Shown: in pieces, positions 8,818-16,842 of the stretch
Layout: each line of letters opens with the position of its first letter
How positions within the stretch are numbered: position 1 is the first letter of the stretch
Assembly: GCA_038746745.1 (NCBI GenBank)
Contig: JBCDKJ010000018.1
Coordinates: 1-61,241, forward strand
DNA length: 61,241 nucleotides
Direction: 5' to 3'
Source: JANQIO01 sp038746745
GTDB taxonomy: Bacteria > Pseudomonadota > Gammaproteobacteria > Pseudomonadales > Halieaceae
Notes under the pieces: generated by a model
Database searches by the model: none
What the model saw: the letters and a program-made list of their open reading frames with translations, nothing else
Told to the model about the DNA's origin: nothing
Made by a program: the position numbers and the translations under genes

Positions 8818-9504
8818 ATGCCTGCCTTTTTTGTGACCGGCACAGATACTGAAGTCGGTAAGACTTTTTGCAGCGCCGCCCTGTTGACGGCAGCACGCCT
8901 GGCAGGGATACCAGGCCTGGGCCTCAAACCGATCGCGGCAGGCTGCGAGAAAACACCCGAGGGATGGCGCAACGAAGATGCTTTGGCGCTTATCGAGGCC
9001 GCGGGAACCGACCTCGCATACGACCTTATCAACCCCTATGCCCTGGCACCCGCAATTGCGCCGCATATTGCCGCTGCAGAAGCGGGGGTCACGCTGGATG
9101 CCAGCACCGTGGCGGCGCACTGCCGAGCGCATCTGCCCGCTGAAGGACTGAATATTGTTGAAGGCGCCGGCGGTTGGTTGGTGCCTTTGAACGACCGCGA
9201 AAGCTTTGCCGATATTGCGACCGCATTGAGCCTGCCGGTTATTCTGGTGGTGCGACTGCAGCTCGGATGCATCAACCATGCGCTACTGACGGCGCAGGCG
9301 GTTGCGCAAGCTGGTCTGCCGCTGGCGGGCTGGATCGCTAATGCGGGGCCGGATGGTATGAACCGACAGCAGCAGAATATCGATACGCTGACGGCACGGT
9401 TGCCCTGCACACGTCTGGGATGCATGCCCTGGCTGGGAGATACACCGAATATGCAAGCTGCAGCAGCGCAGCTCGACATCCAACCCCTGCTGGCTATCCC
9501 GTAA
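8818..9504 (+). CDS. bioD: Dethiobiotin synthetase BioD
   Basis: BioD closes the ureido ring of dethiobiotin from diaminopelargonate, CO2 and ATP. The 228 residues begin with the P-loop FFVTGTDTEVGKTF, followed by LKPIAAGC, INPYALAPAIAPHIAA and VEGAGGWLVPLN, all expected in the family, and VILVVRLQLGCINHALLTAQA. It sits 32 bases after bioHC. Its TAA stop overlaps the ATG of birA by one base (TAATG), so birA translation probably depends on reinitiation after bioD. Confidence 0.96.
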   Translation: MPAFFVTGTDTEVGKTFCSAALLTAARLAGIPGLGLKPIAAGCEKTPEGWRNEDALALIEAAGTDLAYDLINPYALAPAIAPHIAAAEAGVTLDASTVAAHCRAHLPAEGLNIVEGAGGWLVPLNDRESFADIATALSLPVILVVRLQLGCINHALLTAQAVAQAGLPLAGWIANAGPDGMNRQQQNIDTLTARLPCTRLGCMPWLGDTPNMQAAAAQLDIQPLLAIP

Positions 9505-10466
9505 TGGACACACGCCAGGCTCTGACCATTCTCGCTGACGGTGAATTTCACTCCGGTGAGGACATCGGCCGCGCCCTCGGCATCAGTCGCGCCGCCGTAT
9601 GGAAAAACCTCTCGCAGCTACAGGAGCACGGCCTGGCATTGGAATCAAAGCATCGACGCGGCTACCGCGTACCGGGCGGACTGGACCTGCTGGACCGGGA
9701 AAAGATTCTTGCCTGCATGCAGACACCGGAGCGTATTGACGCGCTGGACGTCCTGCTGGAAACGGACTCCACCAATCGCATTGCCATGGAAAGAGACAGC
9801 ATTCCGGACAAAGCCTATGTCTGCACCGCTGAGTGGCAGCGCCAGGGCAGAGGCAGATTGGGGCGGACCTGGGTCAGTCCTATCGCGAACAGCATCTATC
9901 TTTCCGCAGGCTGGCAGTTTGCCAACGGTGTCGCCGACATGCAGGGTTTGAGCCTGGCAGTGGGTGTGGTCGTTGCGCAAACACTGGAGCAAATAGGTAT
10001 CGAAGGCGTGGGGCTGAAATGGCCCAACGATCTGGTGGCGGACGGCAAGCTGGGCGGGATTCTCATCGAACTCAAAGGCGATCTGGCCGGGCCCTGTACC
10101 GCAGTGATTGGGATTGGATTGAACGGCGCTGTGCCAGAGCACAGCGCAGAAGATATTGATATCCCGTTTACCGATTTGCGACGCCTGAGTGGCGGCACCC
10201 TGCCCGACCGCAATCGGCTGGTTGGCACGCTGCTGGATAATCTGATGGCACTGCTGGTGCGTTACCCCAAGGAAGGACTGTCCGCCTGCCAGCAGGAATG
10301 GGACAGACTGGATCAGCTCTCAGGCCAGCCAGTGACCGTTCACACCGGGTGCGATTCCGTCAGCGGTGTAGCACGAGGTATCGACACACGCGGCGCTCTG
10401 CAGCTTGAAACTGCGCAAGGGATTCAGTCTTTTGAAGGTGGCGAGGTCAGCCTGAAAGCTGGCTAG
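9504..10466 (+). CDS. birA: Biotin--[acetyl-CoA-carboxylase] ligase and bio repressor BirA
   Basis: This 320-residue class II BirA activates biotin to biotinyl-5'-AMP, attaches it to AccB, and as a holo-dimer represses the bio operator. Residues 1-60 form a winged helix (LTILADGEFHSGEDIGRALG, SRAAVWKNLSQLQEHG). The central domain shows ETDSTN, the GRGRLGRTW biotinyl-AMP loop, and LKWPNDLVADGKLGGILIE; a short SH3-like C-terminal domain ends it. Placement as the last gene of the biotin operon would give direct autoregulation through the operator at 4961-4993, unlike E. coli where birA is unlinked. The start is set by the overlap with the bioD stop. Confidence 0.95.
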   Translation: MDTRQALTILADGEFHSGEDIGRALGISRAAVWKNLSQLQEHGLALESKHRRGYRVPGGLDLLDREKILACMQTPERIDALDVLLETDSTNRIAMERDSIPDKAYVCTAEWQRQGRGRLGRTWVSPIANSIYLSAGWQFANGVADMQGLSLAVGVVVAQTLEQIGIEGVGLKWPNDLVADGKLGGILIELKGDLAGPCTAVIGIGLNGAVPEHSAEDIDIPFTDLRRLSGGTLPDRNRLVGTLLDNLMALLVRYPKEGLSACQQEWDRLDQLSGQPVTVHTGCDSVSGVARGIDTRGALQLETAQGIQSFEGGEVSLKAG

Positions 10467-10482
10467 CGTTAGCTGACCGATG

Positions 10483-11337
10483 TCAGTACATCAGGCCAAA
10501 TAGCTTGCGCTGATATTCCGCCGCAAGCGGGTCGCCCTTACCGAGGCTGGCAATCATGTCCAGCAGCGCCTTACGCGTGCCGCCCTCCTGATGCTCACGG
10601 TCTTTCTGCAGGATGGAAAACAGAGCCTCCAGTGCTTCGCCGTGCATGCCTGCGTCAGCGTATTGAATGGCGAGCTGGTGACGCAGGTCTAAATCCTCAG
10701 GGTTTTGCTCTGCCTGCGCTTCCAGAGCATCTAACTCCGGTGAGCGCGCCGCCTCGCGCTTAAGCGTTACCTGCGCCAACAACTGCTCCCAGGCAGCATC
10801 CTGGTCCGCCATGCGCACCTCATTCAGCACCCTTTCGGCATCATCGAGCCGGTTGCACTCAATTAACGCGCTGGCATAAGCCAGCGTGATGTTGTGCTGC
10901 TGATTAGAGTCTTCCCACGCCTGCCGCAGGATAGGCAGCGCTTCCGCGACATTGCCTGCCGTCATTTTCTCCTGGGCATCCTCCAGTAAGGCATCCCAGG
11001 GTTTGGGCAAATACTTCTCGAGGATTTCTCGTACCTGGGTCTCAGGCTGTGCGCCTACAAAGCCATCTACCGGCTGACCGTCCTTGATCACCATGACCGT
11101 TGGCAGGCTACGCACTCCTAACTGCTGAGCGATCATCTGCTGTTCGTCGGCGTTCACCTTGGCCAGCAGGAATGCTCCCTGGTATTCGTTCGCAAGCTTT
11201 TCCAATAGCGGCATCAGCGTCTTGCAGGGCTCGCACCAGTCTGCCCAGAAATCCACCACCACCGGTCGCGTATTGGACTCTTCAATCAGGTACTGCTGGG
11301 CATTACCCTCATTGATGTCGACGATAAAGTCACTCAT
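10483..11337 (-). CDS. cnoX: Thioredoxin-TPR co-chaperone CnoX (YbbN)
   Basis: CnoX proteins bind chlorine- or heat-damaged proteins and hand them to DnaK or GroEL. The 284 residues have an N-terminal thioredoxin domain with VVVDFWADWCEPCKTLMPLLE, then several TPR helices (EKMTAGNVAEALPILRQAWEDS, NRLDDAERVLNEVR). The active site is C35-E-P-C38, so both redox cysteines are kept, whereas E. coli CnoX has SxxC; a true oxidoreductase activity is therefore possible. It shares a four-base overlap with dapB upstream and belongs to the minus-strand run after dnaK-dnaJ-dapB, which agrees with a chaperone role. Confidence 0.88.
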   Translation of the reverse strand: MSDFIVDINEGNAQQYLIEESNTRPVVVDFWADWCEPCKTLMPLLEKLANEYQGAFLLAKVNADEQQMIAQQLGVRSLPTVMVIKDGQPVDGFVGAQPETQVREILEKYLPKPWDALLEDAQEKMTAGNVAEALPILRQAWEDSNQQHNITLAYASALIECNRLDDAERVLNEVRMADQDAAWEQLLAQVTLKREAARSPELDALEAQAEQNPEDLDLRHQLAIQYADAGMHGEALEALFSILQKDREHQEGGTRKALLDMIASLGKGDPLAAEYQRKLFGLMY

Positions 11338-12143
11338 GTCGTTTCCTTAAGCCCGAGAACGTCCTGCATGTCGTAAAGCCCTGGTTCGCGTCCCACGATC
11401 CAGGCTGCGGCCCGCAGTGCGCCGCGGGCAAACGCCATGCGCGACGATGCCTTGTGGGTAATCTCCACTCGCTCACCCTCTGCGGCAAAGGTCACAGTGT
11501 GATCGCCAACAATATCGCCTGCCCGAACCGTGGCAAAGCCGATGGTCTCTTTATCCCGCGCACCGGTCTGACCTTGACGTCCATAGACTGCCACCTTCGA
11601 CAAATCGCGATTCAGCGCGCTGGCAATCACCTCGCCCATGCTCAGTGCGGTGCCCGATGGTGCGTCCACTTTGTGCCGGTGGTGGGCTTCGTAGATTTCA
11701 ATATCTGAGTCGTCGCCGATCACCTGAGCCGCCATCTCCAGCAGCTTGAAACAGAGATTCACACCGGTAGAAAAGTTGGAAGCCTTGCAAATGGGAATGG
11801 AGACCGCGGCCGCGTCGATGCGCGCCTGCTCTTCAGCGGTGAAACCCGTAGTGCCAATTACCATGCCGCGTCCGGCGGCAACGCAGGCATCAATGTTCGC
11901 CAGGGTCGCGGCGGGCAAGCTGAAATCCACCAACACGTCGCAATCGATTGCAGTAATGTCCCCACCCAGTGCAACGCCCAGTTGGCCAAGACCTGCCAGT
12001 TCGCCAGCGTCAGCGCCCAACGCACTGCTGTCAGGACGTTCCAGCGCAGCACTGAGGGTCAATCCATCGATTGCCTCAATAGCTTCAATCAGCGTACGGC
12101 CCATGCGGCCGCCTGCGCCGGTAATGCCTACCTGCGTGCTCAT
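11334..12143 (-). CDS. dapB: 4-hydroxy-tetrahydrodipicolinate reductase DapB
   Basis: DapB reduces hydroxy-tetrahydrodipicolinate with NAD(P)H in the diaminopimelate/lysine pathway. The 269 residues show the Rossmann motif GITGAGGRMGRTLIEAI, VLVDFSLPAATLANI, GTTGFTAEEQ, NFSTGVNLCFKLLEMAA, and the family signature EAHHRHKVDAPSGTAL. It starts three bases after the dnaJ stop and its stop overlaps the cnoX start as ATGA. The dnaJ-dapB order is common in gammaproteobacteria. Confidence 0.97.
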   Translation of the reverse strand: MSTQVGITGAGGRMGRTLIEAIEAIDGLTLSAALERPDSSALGADAGELAGLGQLGVALGGDITAIDCDVLVDFSLPAATLANIDACVAAGRGMVIGTTGFTAEEQARIDAAAVSIPICKASNFSTGVNLCFKLLEMAAQVIGDDSDIEIYEAHHRHKVDAPSGTALSMGEVIASALNRDLSKVAVYGRQGQTGARDKETIGFATVRAGDIVGDHTVTFAAEGERVEITHKASSRMAFARGALRAAAWIVGREPGLYDMQDVLGLKETT

Positions 12144-12146
12144 GCG

Positions 12147-13280
12147 CTAGATTTTCATATCGTCGAAGAAGTTTTTCACTCCTTCAAACCAGCTACTCTG
12201 ACGCGGAGAGTGCCGATCACCGCCATCAGACATGGTGCTCTGCAATTCCTCCAGCAGTTCTTTTTGCCGTTTGGACAGGTTGACCGGGGTTTCCACCACC
12301 ACTCGGCACATCAGATCACCCTCGGGGCCACCGCGCACCGGCTTTACGCCTTTGCCACGCAGGCGGAACAGCTTGCCGGTTTGAGTTTCGGCGGGAATCT
12401 TTAGCTTCACGCGCCCGTCCAGCGTCGGTACTTCCAGTTCTCCACCCAGTGCGGCGTCGGCGTAGTTAATAGGCACCTCGCAAAAAAGATGGCGTCCATC
12501 GCGTTCAAAAATTGGGTGATCCTGCACCGACATCTGCACAAACAGGTCGCCGGGCGGTCCACCCTCGGGCCCCGCCTCGCCCTCGCCGGTCAGCCGGATG
12601 CGATCGCCGGTATCGACACCGGGCGGAACCTTAACGGACAGCGTTTTGGTTTCCTCAACACGTCCCGCGCCGTAACAGGTTGGGCAAGGCTCCGCGATGA
12701 TTTGCCCTCGACCGCGGCATTTCGGGCAGGTTTGCTCCACCTGGAAAAACCCCTGCTGCATACGCACCCGACCGCTGCCACCGCAGGTCGTACAGGTGAC
12801 TGGAGATGTGCCGGGCTTGGCACCACTGCCATCGCAGGTATCACAAGTGACTAGCGTAGGCACGCGGATTTTTACGGTGGCGCCACGCACGGCGTCTTCC
12901 AGCGAGATATCGAGGGTATAGCGCAGATCAGCCCCACGTTGCGGACCACCACGGCTGCGGCCACCGCCACCACCGCCGAATATGTCGCCGAACACATCGC
13001 CAAAGATATCGCTGAAACTACCCTGGAATCCGCCCGCGCCGCCACCCATCTGTGGATCAACACCGGCGTGACCAAACTGATCGTAAGCAGCGCGTTTCTC
13101 ACTGTCGGACAGGATCTCGTAGGCCTCGCTGGCCTCTTTGAACTTATCCTCGGCATCGGGCGCATCCGGATTGCGATCCGGATGGTATTTCATCGCAACG
13201 CGACGATAGGCCTTTTTGATGTCCTTCTCGTCCGCGCCGCGTTCAACACCCAGCACTTCGTAGTAATCGCGTTTCGACAT
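12147..13280 (-). CDS. dnaJ: Chaperone DnaJ (Hsp40)
   Basis: DnaJ delivers substrates to DnaK and stimulates its ATPase. The 377-residue protein has a J domain with AMKYHPDRNP (HPD tripeptide), a Gly/Phe-rich linker containing FGDIFGGGGGGR, and four zinc-finger repeats: CDTCDGSG, CTTCGGSG, CPKCRGRG, CPTCYGAG. The substrate-binding and dimerization domains follow. I placed the start at MSKRDYYEVLG (13280); an in-frame upstream methionine would add 18 unlikely residues. A strong hairpin lies between dnaK and dnaJ, so dnaJ may be expressed at a lower level or from its own start. Confidence 0.97.
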   Translation of the reverse strand: MSKRDYYEVLGVERGADEKDIKKAYRRVAMKYHPDRNPDAPDAEDKFKEASEAYEILSDSEKRAAYDQFGHAGVDPQMGGGAGGFQGSFSDIFGDVFGDIFGGGGGGRSRGGPQRGADLRYTLDISLEDAVRGATVKIRVPTLVTCDTCDGSGAKPGTSPVTCTTCGGSGRVRMQQGFFQVEQTCPKCRGRGQIIAEPCPTCYGAGRVEETKTLSVKVPPGVDTGDRIRLTGEGEAGPEGGPPGDLFVQMSVQDHPIFERDGRHLFCEVPINYADAALGGELEVPTLDGRVKLKIPAETQTGKLFRLRGKGVKPVRGGPEGDLMCRVVVETPVNLSKRQKELLEELQSTMSDGGDRHSPRQSSWFEGVKNFFDDMKI

Positions 13281-13359
13281 TGGGTTTCTCGTTACTCTCG
13301 CTGACATTGCCGCTGAGATTGCGCCGTCAGCCAAAGATCCAGTGTTCCAAACAGCAACA

Positions 13360-13377
13360 CCCCCACGACAGTGGGGG
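13360..13377 (-). terminator. Hairpin between dnaK and dnaJ (attenuating terminator candidate)
   Basis: On the minus strand, CCCCCAC-TGTC-GTGGGGG forms a perfect seven-base-pair GC stem with a four-base loop, followed by a modestly T-rich TGTTGCTGTTTGG. It lies about 80 bases past the dnaK stop and upstream of dnaJ. The weak U-tract suggests partial termination or mRNA end protection rather than full termination. Confidence 0.55.
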
Positions 13378-13457
13378 CGTGACCTCGTGCCAGCTTCTAA
13401 AGGCCGGCGAGTATAGCTCGAAAACCAGCGCCCCTGCGGAGATCAGGGCGCCTGGCC

Positions 13458-15392
13458 TCAGGACGCTTTCTTGTCTTCGTCCCGTACTTCCTCGAACTCC
13501 GCATCGACCACATCATCGGCAGGCTCCGCCGCTGCTTCAGGATCAGCACCACCGGCGGCTTCTGCCTGAGCAGCCTGCTCGGCATAAAGCTTCTGTGCCA
13601 GACTGCCAGAAGCCTCTGTCAGCTTGGTCGTTGCCGCCTCCATGGCCTCCTTGTCATCACCTTTGACTGCTTCTTCGGCTTCAGCCAGCGCAGCTTCGAT
13701 AGCGGACTTCTCTTCATCAGTCGCTTTATCGCCCGCTTCCTCCAACGTCTTGCGAGTTGCGTTGATCAAGCCCTCACAGGTGTTGCGTGTGGTAACCAGC
13801 TCTTCAAAACGCGCATCCGCTTCAGCGTTGGCCTCTGCGTCCTGCATCATCTTTTCGATCTCGTCTTCGCTGAGACCGCCAGACGCAGTAATGCGGATTG
13901 ACTGCTCTTTACCGGTGGCCTTGTCCTTCGCTGACACGTTCAGAATGCCATTGGCGTCCAAATCGAACGTCACTTCGATCTGCGGCATGCCGCGCGGCGC
14001 AGGCGGAATATCTGCCAGGTCAAATCGACCCAGTGACTTGTTGCCCGTCGCCTGCTTGCGCTCACCCTGCACCACGTGAATGGTTACAGCCGTCTGGTTG
14101 TCTTCCGCCGTAGAGAAGATTTGCGACTTCTTGGTCGGAATCGTAGTGTTTTTCTCAATCAGCGGCGTCGCTACACCACCCATGGTTTCGATACCCAGTG
14201 TCAGTGGGGTCACGTCCAGCAGCAGCACGTCTTTAACGTCACCAGACAGGACCGCACCCTGCAGGGCCGCACCCATGGCAACAGCCTCATCTGGGTTTAC
14301 ATCTTTGCGCGGCTCTTTACCAAAGAACTCTGCCACCTTGGATTGCACCAGCGGCATACGAGTCTGACCACCTACCAGGATGACCTCATCAATTTCACTG
14401 GGGCTTAGATCAGCATCTTTCAGCGCGACCTTAACCGGCTCCAGTGAACGTGCCACCAGTTCTTCCACCAGCGATTCCAGCTTGGCGCGAGACAGTTTCA
14501 CCACCAGGTGCTTCGGTCCGGTCGAATCTGCCGTAATGTACGGCAGGTTCACTTCCGTCTGCTGGCTGGAGGACAGTTCGATCTTGGCTTTCTCAGCCGC
14601 CTCCTTCAGACGCTGCAGTGCCAGCGGATCATTGTGCAGATCGATGCCCTGCTCCTTCTTGAACTCATCTGCCAGGTACTCGATCAGGCGCAGGTCAAAG
14701 TCCTCACCACCGAGGAAGGTATCTCCGTTGGTCGCCAGTACTTCAAACTGATGTTCACCGTCGACCTCGGCGATTTCGATAATCGATAAGTCAAAGGTGC
14801 CGCCGCCCAGATCGTAGACGGCAATCGTCTTGTCGCCCTGCGCCTTGTCCATGCCATAGGCCAACGCGGCCGCAGTGGGCTCATTGATGATGCGCTTGAC
14901 CTCAAGACCGGCGATCTTGCCAGCATCCTTGGTGGCCTGACGCTGTGAGTCGTTAAAGTATGCAGGGACTGTGATCACAGCTTCTGTGACCGGCTCGCCG
15001 AGATACTCTTCGGCGGTTTTCTTCATCTTTGCCAGCACCTGTGCAGACACCTGCGGCGGTGCCAGCTTTTCATCCTTTACGGATACCCAGGCGTCACCGT
15101 TGTCAGCCTCAACAATCTTGTAGGGGACCATGCTGATGTCTTTCTGAACAACGTCGTCTTTGAACTTGCGTCCAATCAGCCGCTTCACCGCAAACAGTGT
15201 GTTGTTAGGATTTGTGACCGCCTGGCGCTTGGCCGACTGGCCTACCAGAATTTCGCCATCGTCCGTGTAAGCGACGATAGACGGCGTAGTGCGGTCACCC
15301 TCTGCGTTCTCGATGACCTTGGTCTTGTCACCGTCAAGCACGGCCACGCAGGAGTTGGTCGTACCCAGGTCGATACCAATTATCTTGCCCAT
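13458..15392 (-). CDS. dnaK: Molecular chaperone DnaK (Hsp70)
   Basis: DnaK is the ATP-driven Hsp70 that refolds proteins with DnaJ and GrpE. The 644 residues start GKIIGIDLGTTNSCVAVLDG and contain the phosphate loops VPAYFNDSQRQATKDAG and IAVYDLGGGTFDLSIIEI, then INEPTAAALAYG, VGGQTRMPLVQ, and the linker/substrate domain DVLLLDVTPLTLGIETMGG. The tail ends in an acidic EFEEVRDEDKKAS. Two ATGs occur in tandem; the second (15392) has better spacing to the GGAGAG ribosome site. A sigma-32-like promoter lies about 75 bases upstream. Length matches E. coli. Confidence 0.98.
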   Translation of the reverse strand: MGKIIGIDLGTTNSCVAVLDGDKTKVIENAEGDRTTPSIVAYTDDGEILVGQSAKRQAVTNPNNTLFAVKRLIGRKFKDDVVQKDISMVPYKIVEADNGDAWVSVKDEKLAPPQVSAQVLAKMKKTAEEYLGEPVTEAVITVPAYFNDSQRQATKDAGKIAGLEVKRIINEPTAAALAYGMDKAQGDKTIAVYDLGGGTFDLSIIEIAEVDGEHQFEVLATNGDTFLGGEDFDLRLIEYLADEFKKEQGIDLHNDPLALQRLKEAAEKAKIELSSSQQTEVNLPYITADSTGPKHLVVKLSRAKLESLVEELVARSLEPVKVALKDADLSPSEIDEVILVGGQTRMPLVQSKVAEFFGKEPRKDVNPDEAVAMGAALQGAVLSGDVKDVLLLDVTPLTLGIETMGGVATPLIEKNTTIPTKKSQIFSTAEDNQTAVTIHVVQGERKQATGNKSLGRFDLADIPPAPRGMPQIEVTFDLDANGILNVSAKDKATGKEQSIRITASGGLSEDEIEKMMQDAEANAEADARFEELVTTRNTCEGLINATRKTLEEAGDKATDEEKSAIEAALAEAEEAVKGDDKEAMEAATTKLTEASGSLAQKLYAEQAAQAEAAGGADPEAAAEPADDVVDAEFEEVRDEDKKAS

Positions 15393-15463
15393 CATTTCTC
15401 TCCAGATTAGCGGATGACGCGGCCACCCGGGGCCATCACCGCATTGCTCTCAAACTGTTCTCT

Positions 15464-15491
15464 ATATTGGCGCTAATCCGCGCAATTCAAG
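15464..15491 (-). promoter_or_regulatory. Sigma-32 (RpoH)-type heat-shock promoter of dnaK
   Basis: On the minus strand CTTGAAT (15491-15485), thirteen bases, then GCCAATAT (15471-15464). The heat-shock consensus is CTTGAAA-N13-15-CCCCATAT, so six of seven -35 and six of eight -10 positions agree. The grpE promoter has the same layout. No CIRCE element was found here. Confidence 0.7.
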
Positions 15492-15548
15492 GGGACTTAC
15501 CAGCAGTAGGCGCGATCTAACGCAGCCTCTGGGAGTGACCCCATTTTT

Positions 15549-16208
15549 TTACTCCGGTGCCTTGCTCACCACCACCATCGCAGGGCGCAGCAGTCGACCG
15601 TTCAGGGTGTAGCCTTTCTGCATCACGTCCATCACCGTATTCGGCTCCATGTCCGGGTTAGGCACCATTGTCATCGCCTGATGCAGCTGCGGATCAAAGG
15701 GCTCGCCGACAGGGTTCAGCGCCTCGATGCTGTGCTTAGTAAGTACGTCGCTAAAGCTCCGCAGGGTCAGATCAACTCCCTCGGTAATTGCAGCAGCCTC
15801 CGTGGCCTCGCCTGCGGCCTCCAAAGCGCGCTCCAGGTTATCCACGACGGGCAGCAAGTCGCTCGCCATGCGCTCCAGCGCAAACTTGCGCGCTTTTTCC
15901 ACATCCTGCTCTGCGCGCCGACGCGCATTTTGAGCCTCTGCGGCTGCACGCAGCGCTGCGTCCCGGGCCTCATCCAGCTGCGACTGTAGCTGCTCCAGAG
16001 ACGCACCCGCCTCTTCGATGTCATGGGCCGCTTCCTCGGCGTCCGCGGCCGCATCCTGCGCCGCGGTGTGTTCGCCGTCAGCCGGTGCTGCCGCTTCCAC
16101 TGCTACCTCAGGCTCGATGCTCTCAGGCTTTTCATCGGCTGATTTTGCTTCGGTCGCTGCAGCCGCGCCGGTGTCCGCTTCGGTCTCTGCCTGCTGGTCC
16201 TTGTTCAC
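15549..16208 (-). CDS. grpE: Nucleotide exchange factor GrpE
   Basis: GrpE dimers release ADP from DnaK. The product is about 219 residues: a long acidic, Ala/Glu-rich N-terminal tail, a coiled-coil EEAGASLEQLQSQLDEARDAALRAAAEAQNARRR, then KFALERMASDLLPVVDNLERAL and the beta domain ALNPVGEPFDPQLHQAMTMVPNPDMEPNTVMDVMQKGYTLNGRLLRPAMVVVSK in pieces typical of the family. The start was set at GTG 16208, nine bases after AGGAG; longer in-frame extensions run through the promoter. The extended acidic tail is longer than in E. coli. Confidence 0.95.
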   Translation of the reverse strand: MNKDQQAETEADTGAAAATEAKSADEKPESIEPEVAVEAAAPADGEHTAAQDAAADAEEAAHDIEEAGASLEQLQSQLDEARDAALRAAAEAQNARRRAEQDVEKARKFALERMASDLLPVVDNLERALEAAGEATEAAAITEGVDLTLRSFSDVLTKHSIEALNPVGEPFDPQLHQAMTMVPNPDMEPNTVMDVMQKGYTLNGRLLRPAMVVVSKAPE

Positions 16209-16292
16209 TACTGGGCGCTCCTGTTGATCATTTTTTGCGCAATCTATTCCGGTAAGCCACAGATTTGCCCGGAACATCGTCCAATATCGGAG

Positions 16293-16320
16293 ATATTGCG
16301 ACAGTGATGGCGAATTCAAG
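16293..16320 (-). promoter_or_regulatory. Sigma-32 (RpoH)-type heat-shock promoter of grpE
   Basis: On the minus strand CTTGAAT (16320-16314), thirteen bases, then CGCAATAT (16300-16293). It has the same -35 and spacer length as the dnaK promoter, which supports both. Transcription would start near 16286, about 80 bases before the GTG start of grpE. Confidence 0.7.
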
Positions 16321-16396
16321 GGCACACGCGAAGAAAAACCGCATGCCCTGTCAGGTACTTATGCTGCGTTTTAGAGCCATAGGGCTGGAGCTTTGC

Positions 16397-16823
16397 GTCT
16401 GTAAGCTGGATAAAAAATTCTCCAGCGGAAGCTGTTTTTAGCAGACGCGTGACCCGCCACCACTATCGGACCCTTGATCAAGATTCAGGAAGGCGGCTCC
16501 TTGACTGCCAAGATTCGCCGCGGCTTGCTTGGTGCCGTGAAAACTTTTTCCACGGGAAAAATTTTCACGTCCCCTCATAACCGGCAGAATCCGAGAGGTG
16601 AATGAACCACTGGATTGAGTTTCTCTGCTACAGCGCGGGGGTTTCACAGTCTATGAACCGGATAAAAAGTTTTCCCTTGGAAAATGTTTTTAGCCGGTCC
16701 ACAACCCGCGACAGCGCTGGGCCCAAACCATATTCATAAGGACGATGCCTACTATGCGGGGATTCGCCGAAGCCTGCTTGGCGCCATGAACAATTCCCCC
16801 GTGGGAAATGCTTTTAGCTGGCC
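16397..16823. repeat. Array of alternating hairpin repeats downstream of hrcA (type B-A-B-A)
   Basis: Four hairpin modules recur about every 120 bases. Type A (16536-16569) is a 34-base near-palindrome with arms CGTGAAAA / TTTTCACG and inner TTTTTCC / GGAAAAA. Type B (16658-16697) has arms CCGGATAAAAA / TTTTTAGCCGG with inner TTTTCC / GGAAAA. A degenerate B lies at 16397-16446, and an A-left/B-right hybrid at 16772-16823. Each A copy is preceded by GATTCGC and a CTTGCTTGG(C/T)GCC block. The same A-B unit recurs after recN. The array fills the gap between the hrcA stop and the grpE promoter, and may act as REP-like mRNA 3' ends or terminators. Confidence 0.8.
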
Positions 16824-16842
16824 CAACAAACCCTGAAGGCGC

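Noticed and set aside
16397..16823. CRISPR array
   Set aside because: The regular 120-base spacing is suggestive, but the repeats are two alternating palindromes with conserved spacers between them and no cas genes nearby.
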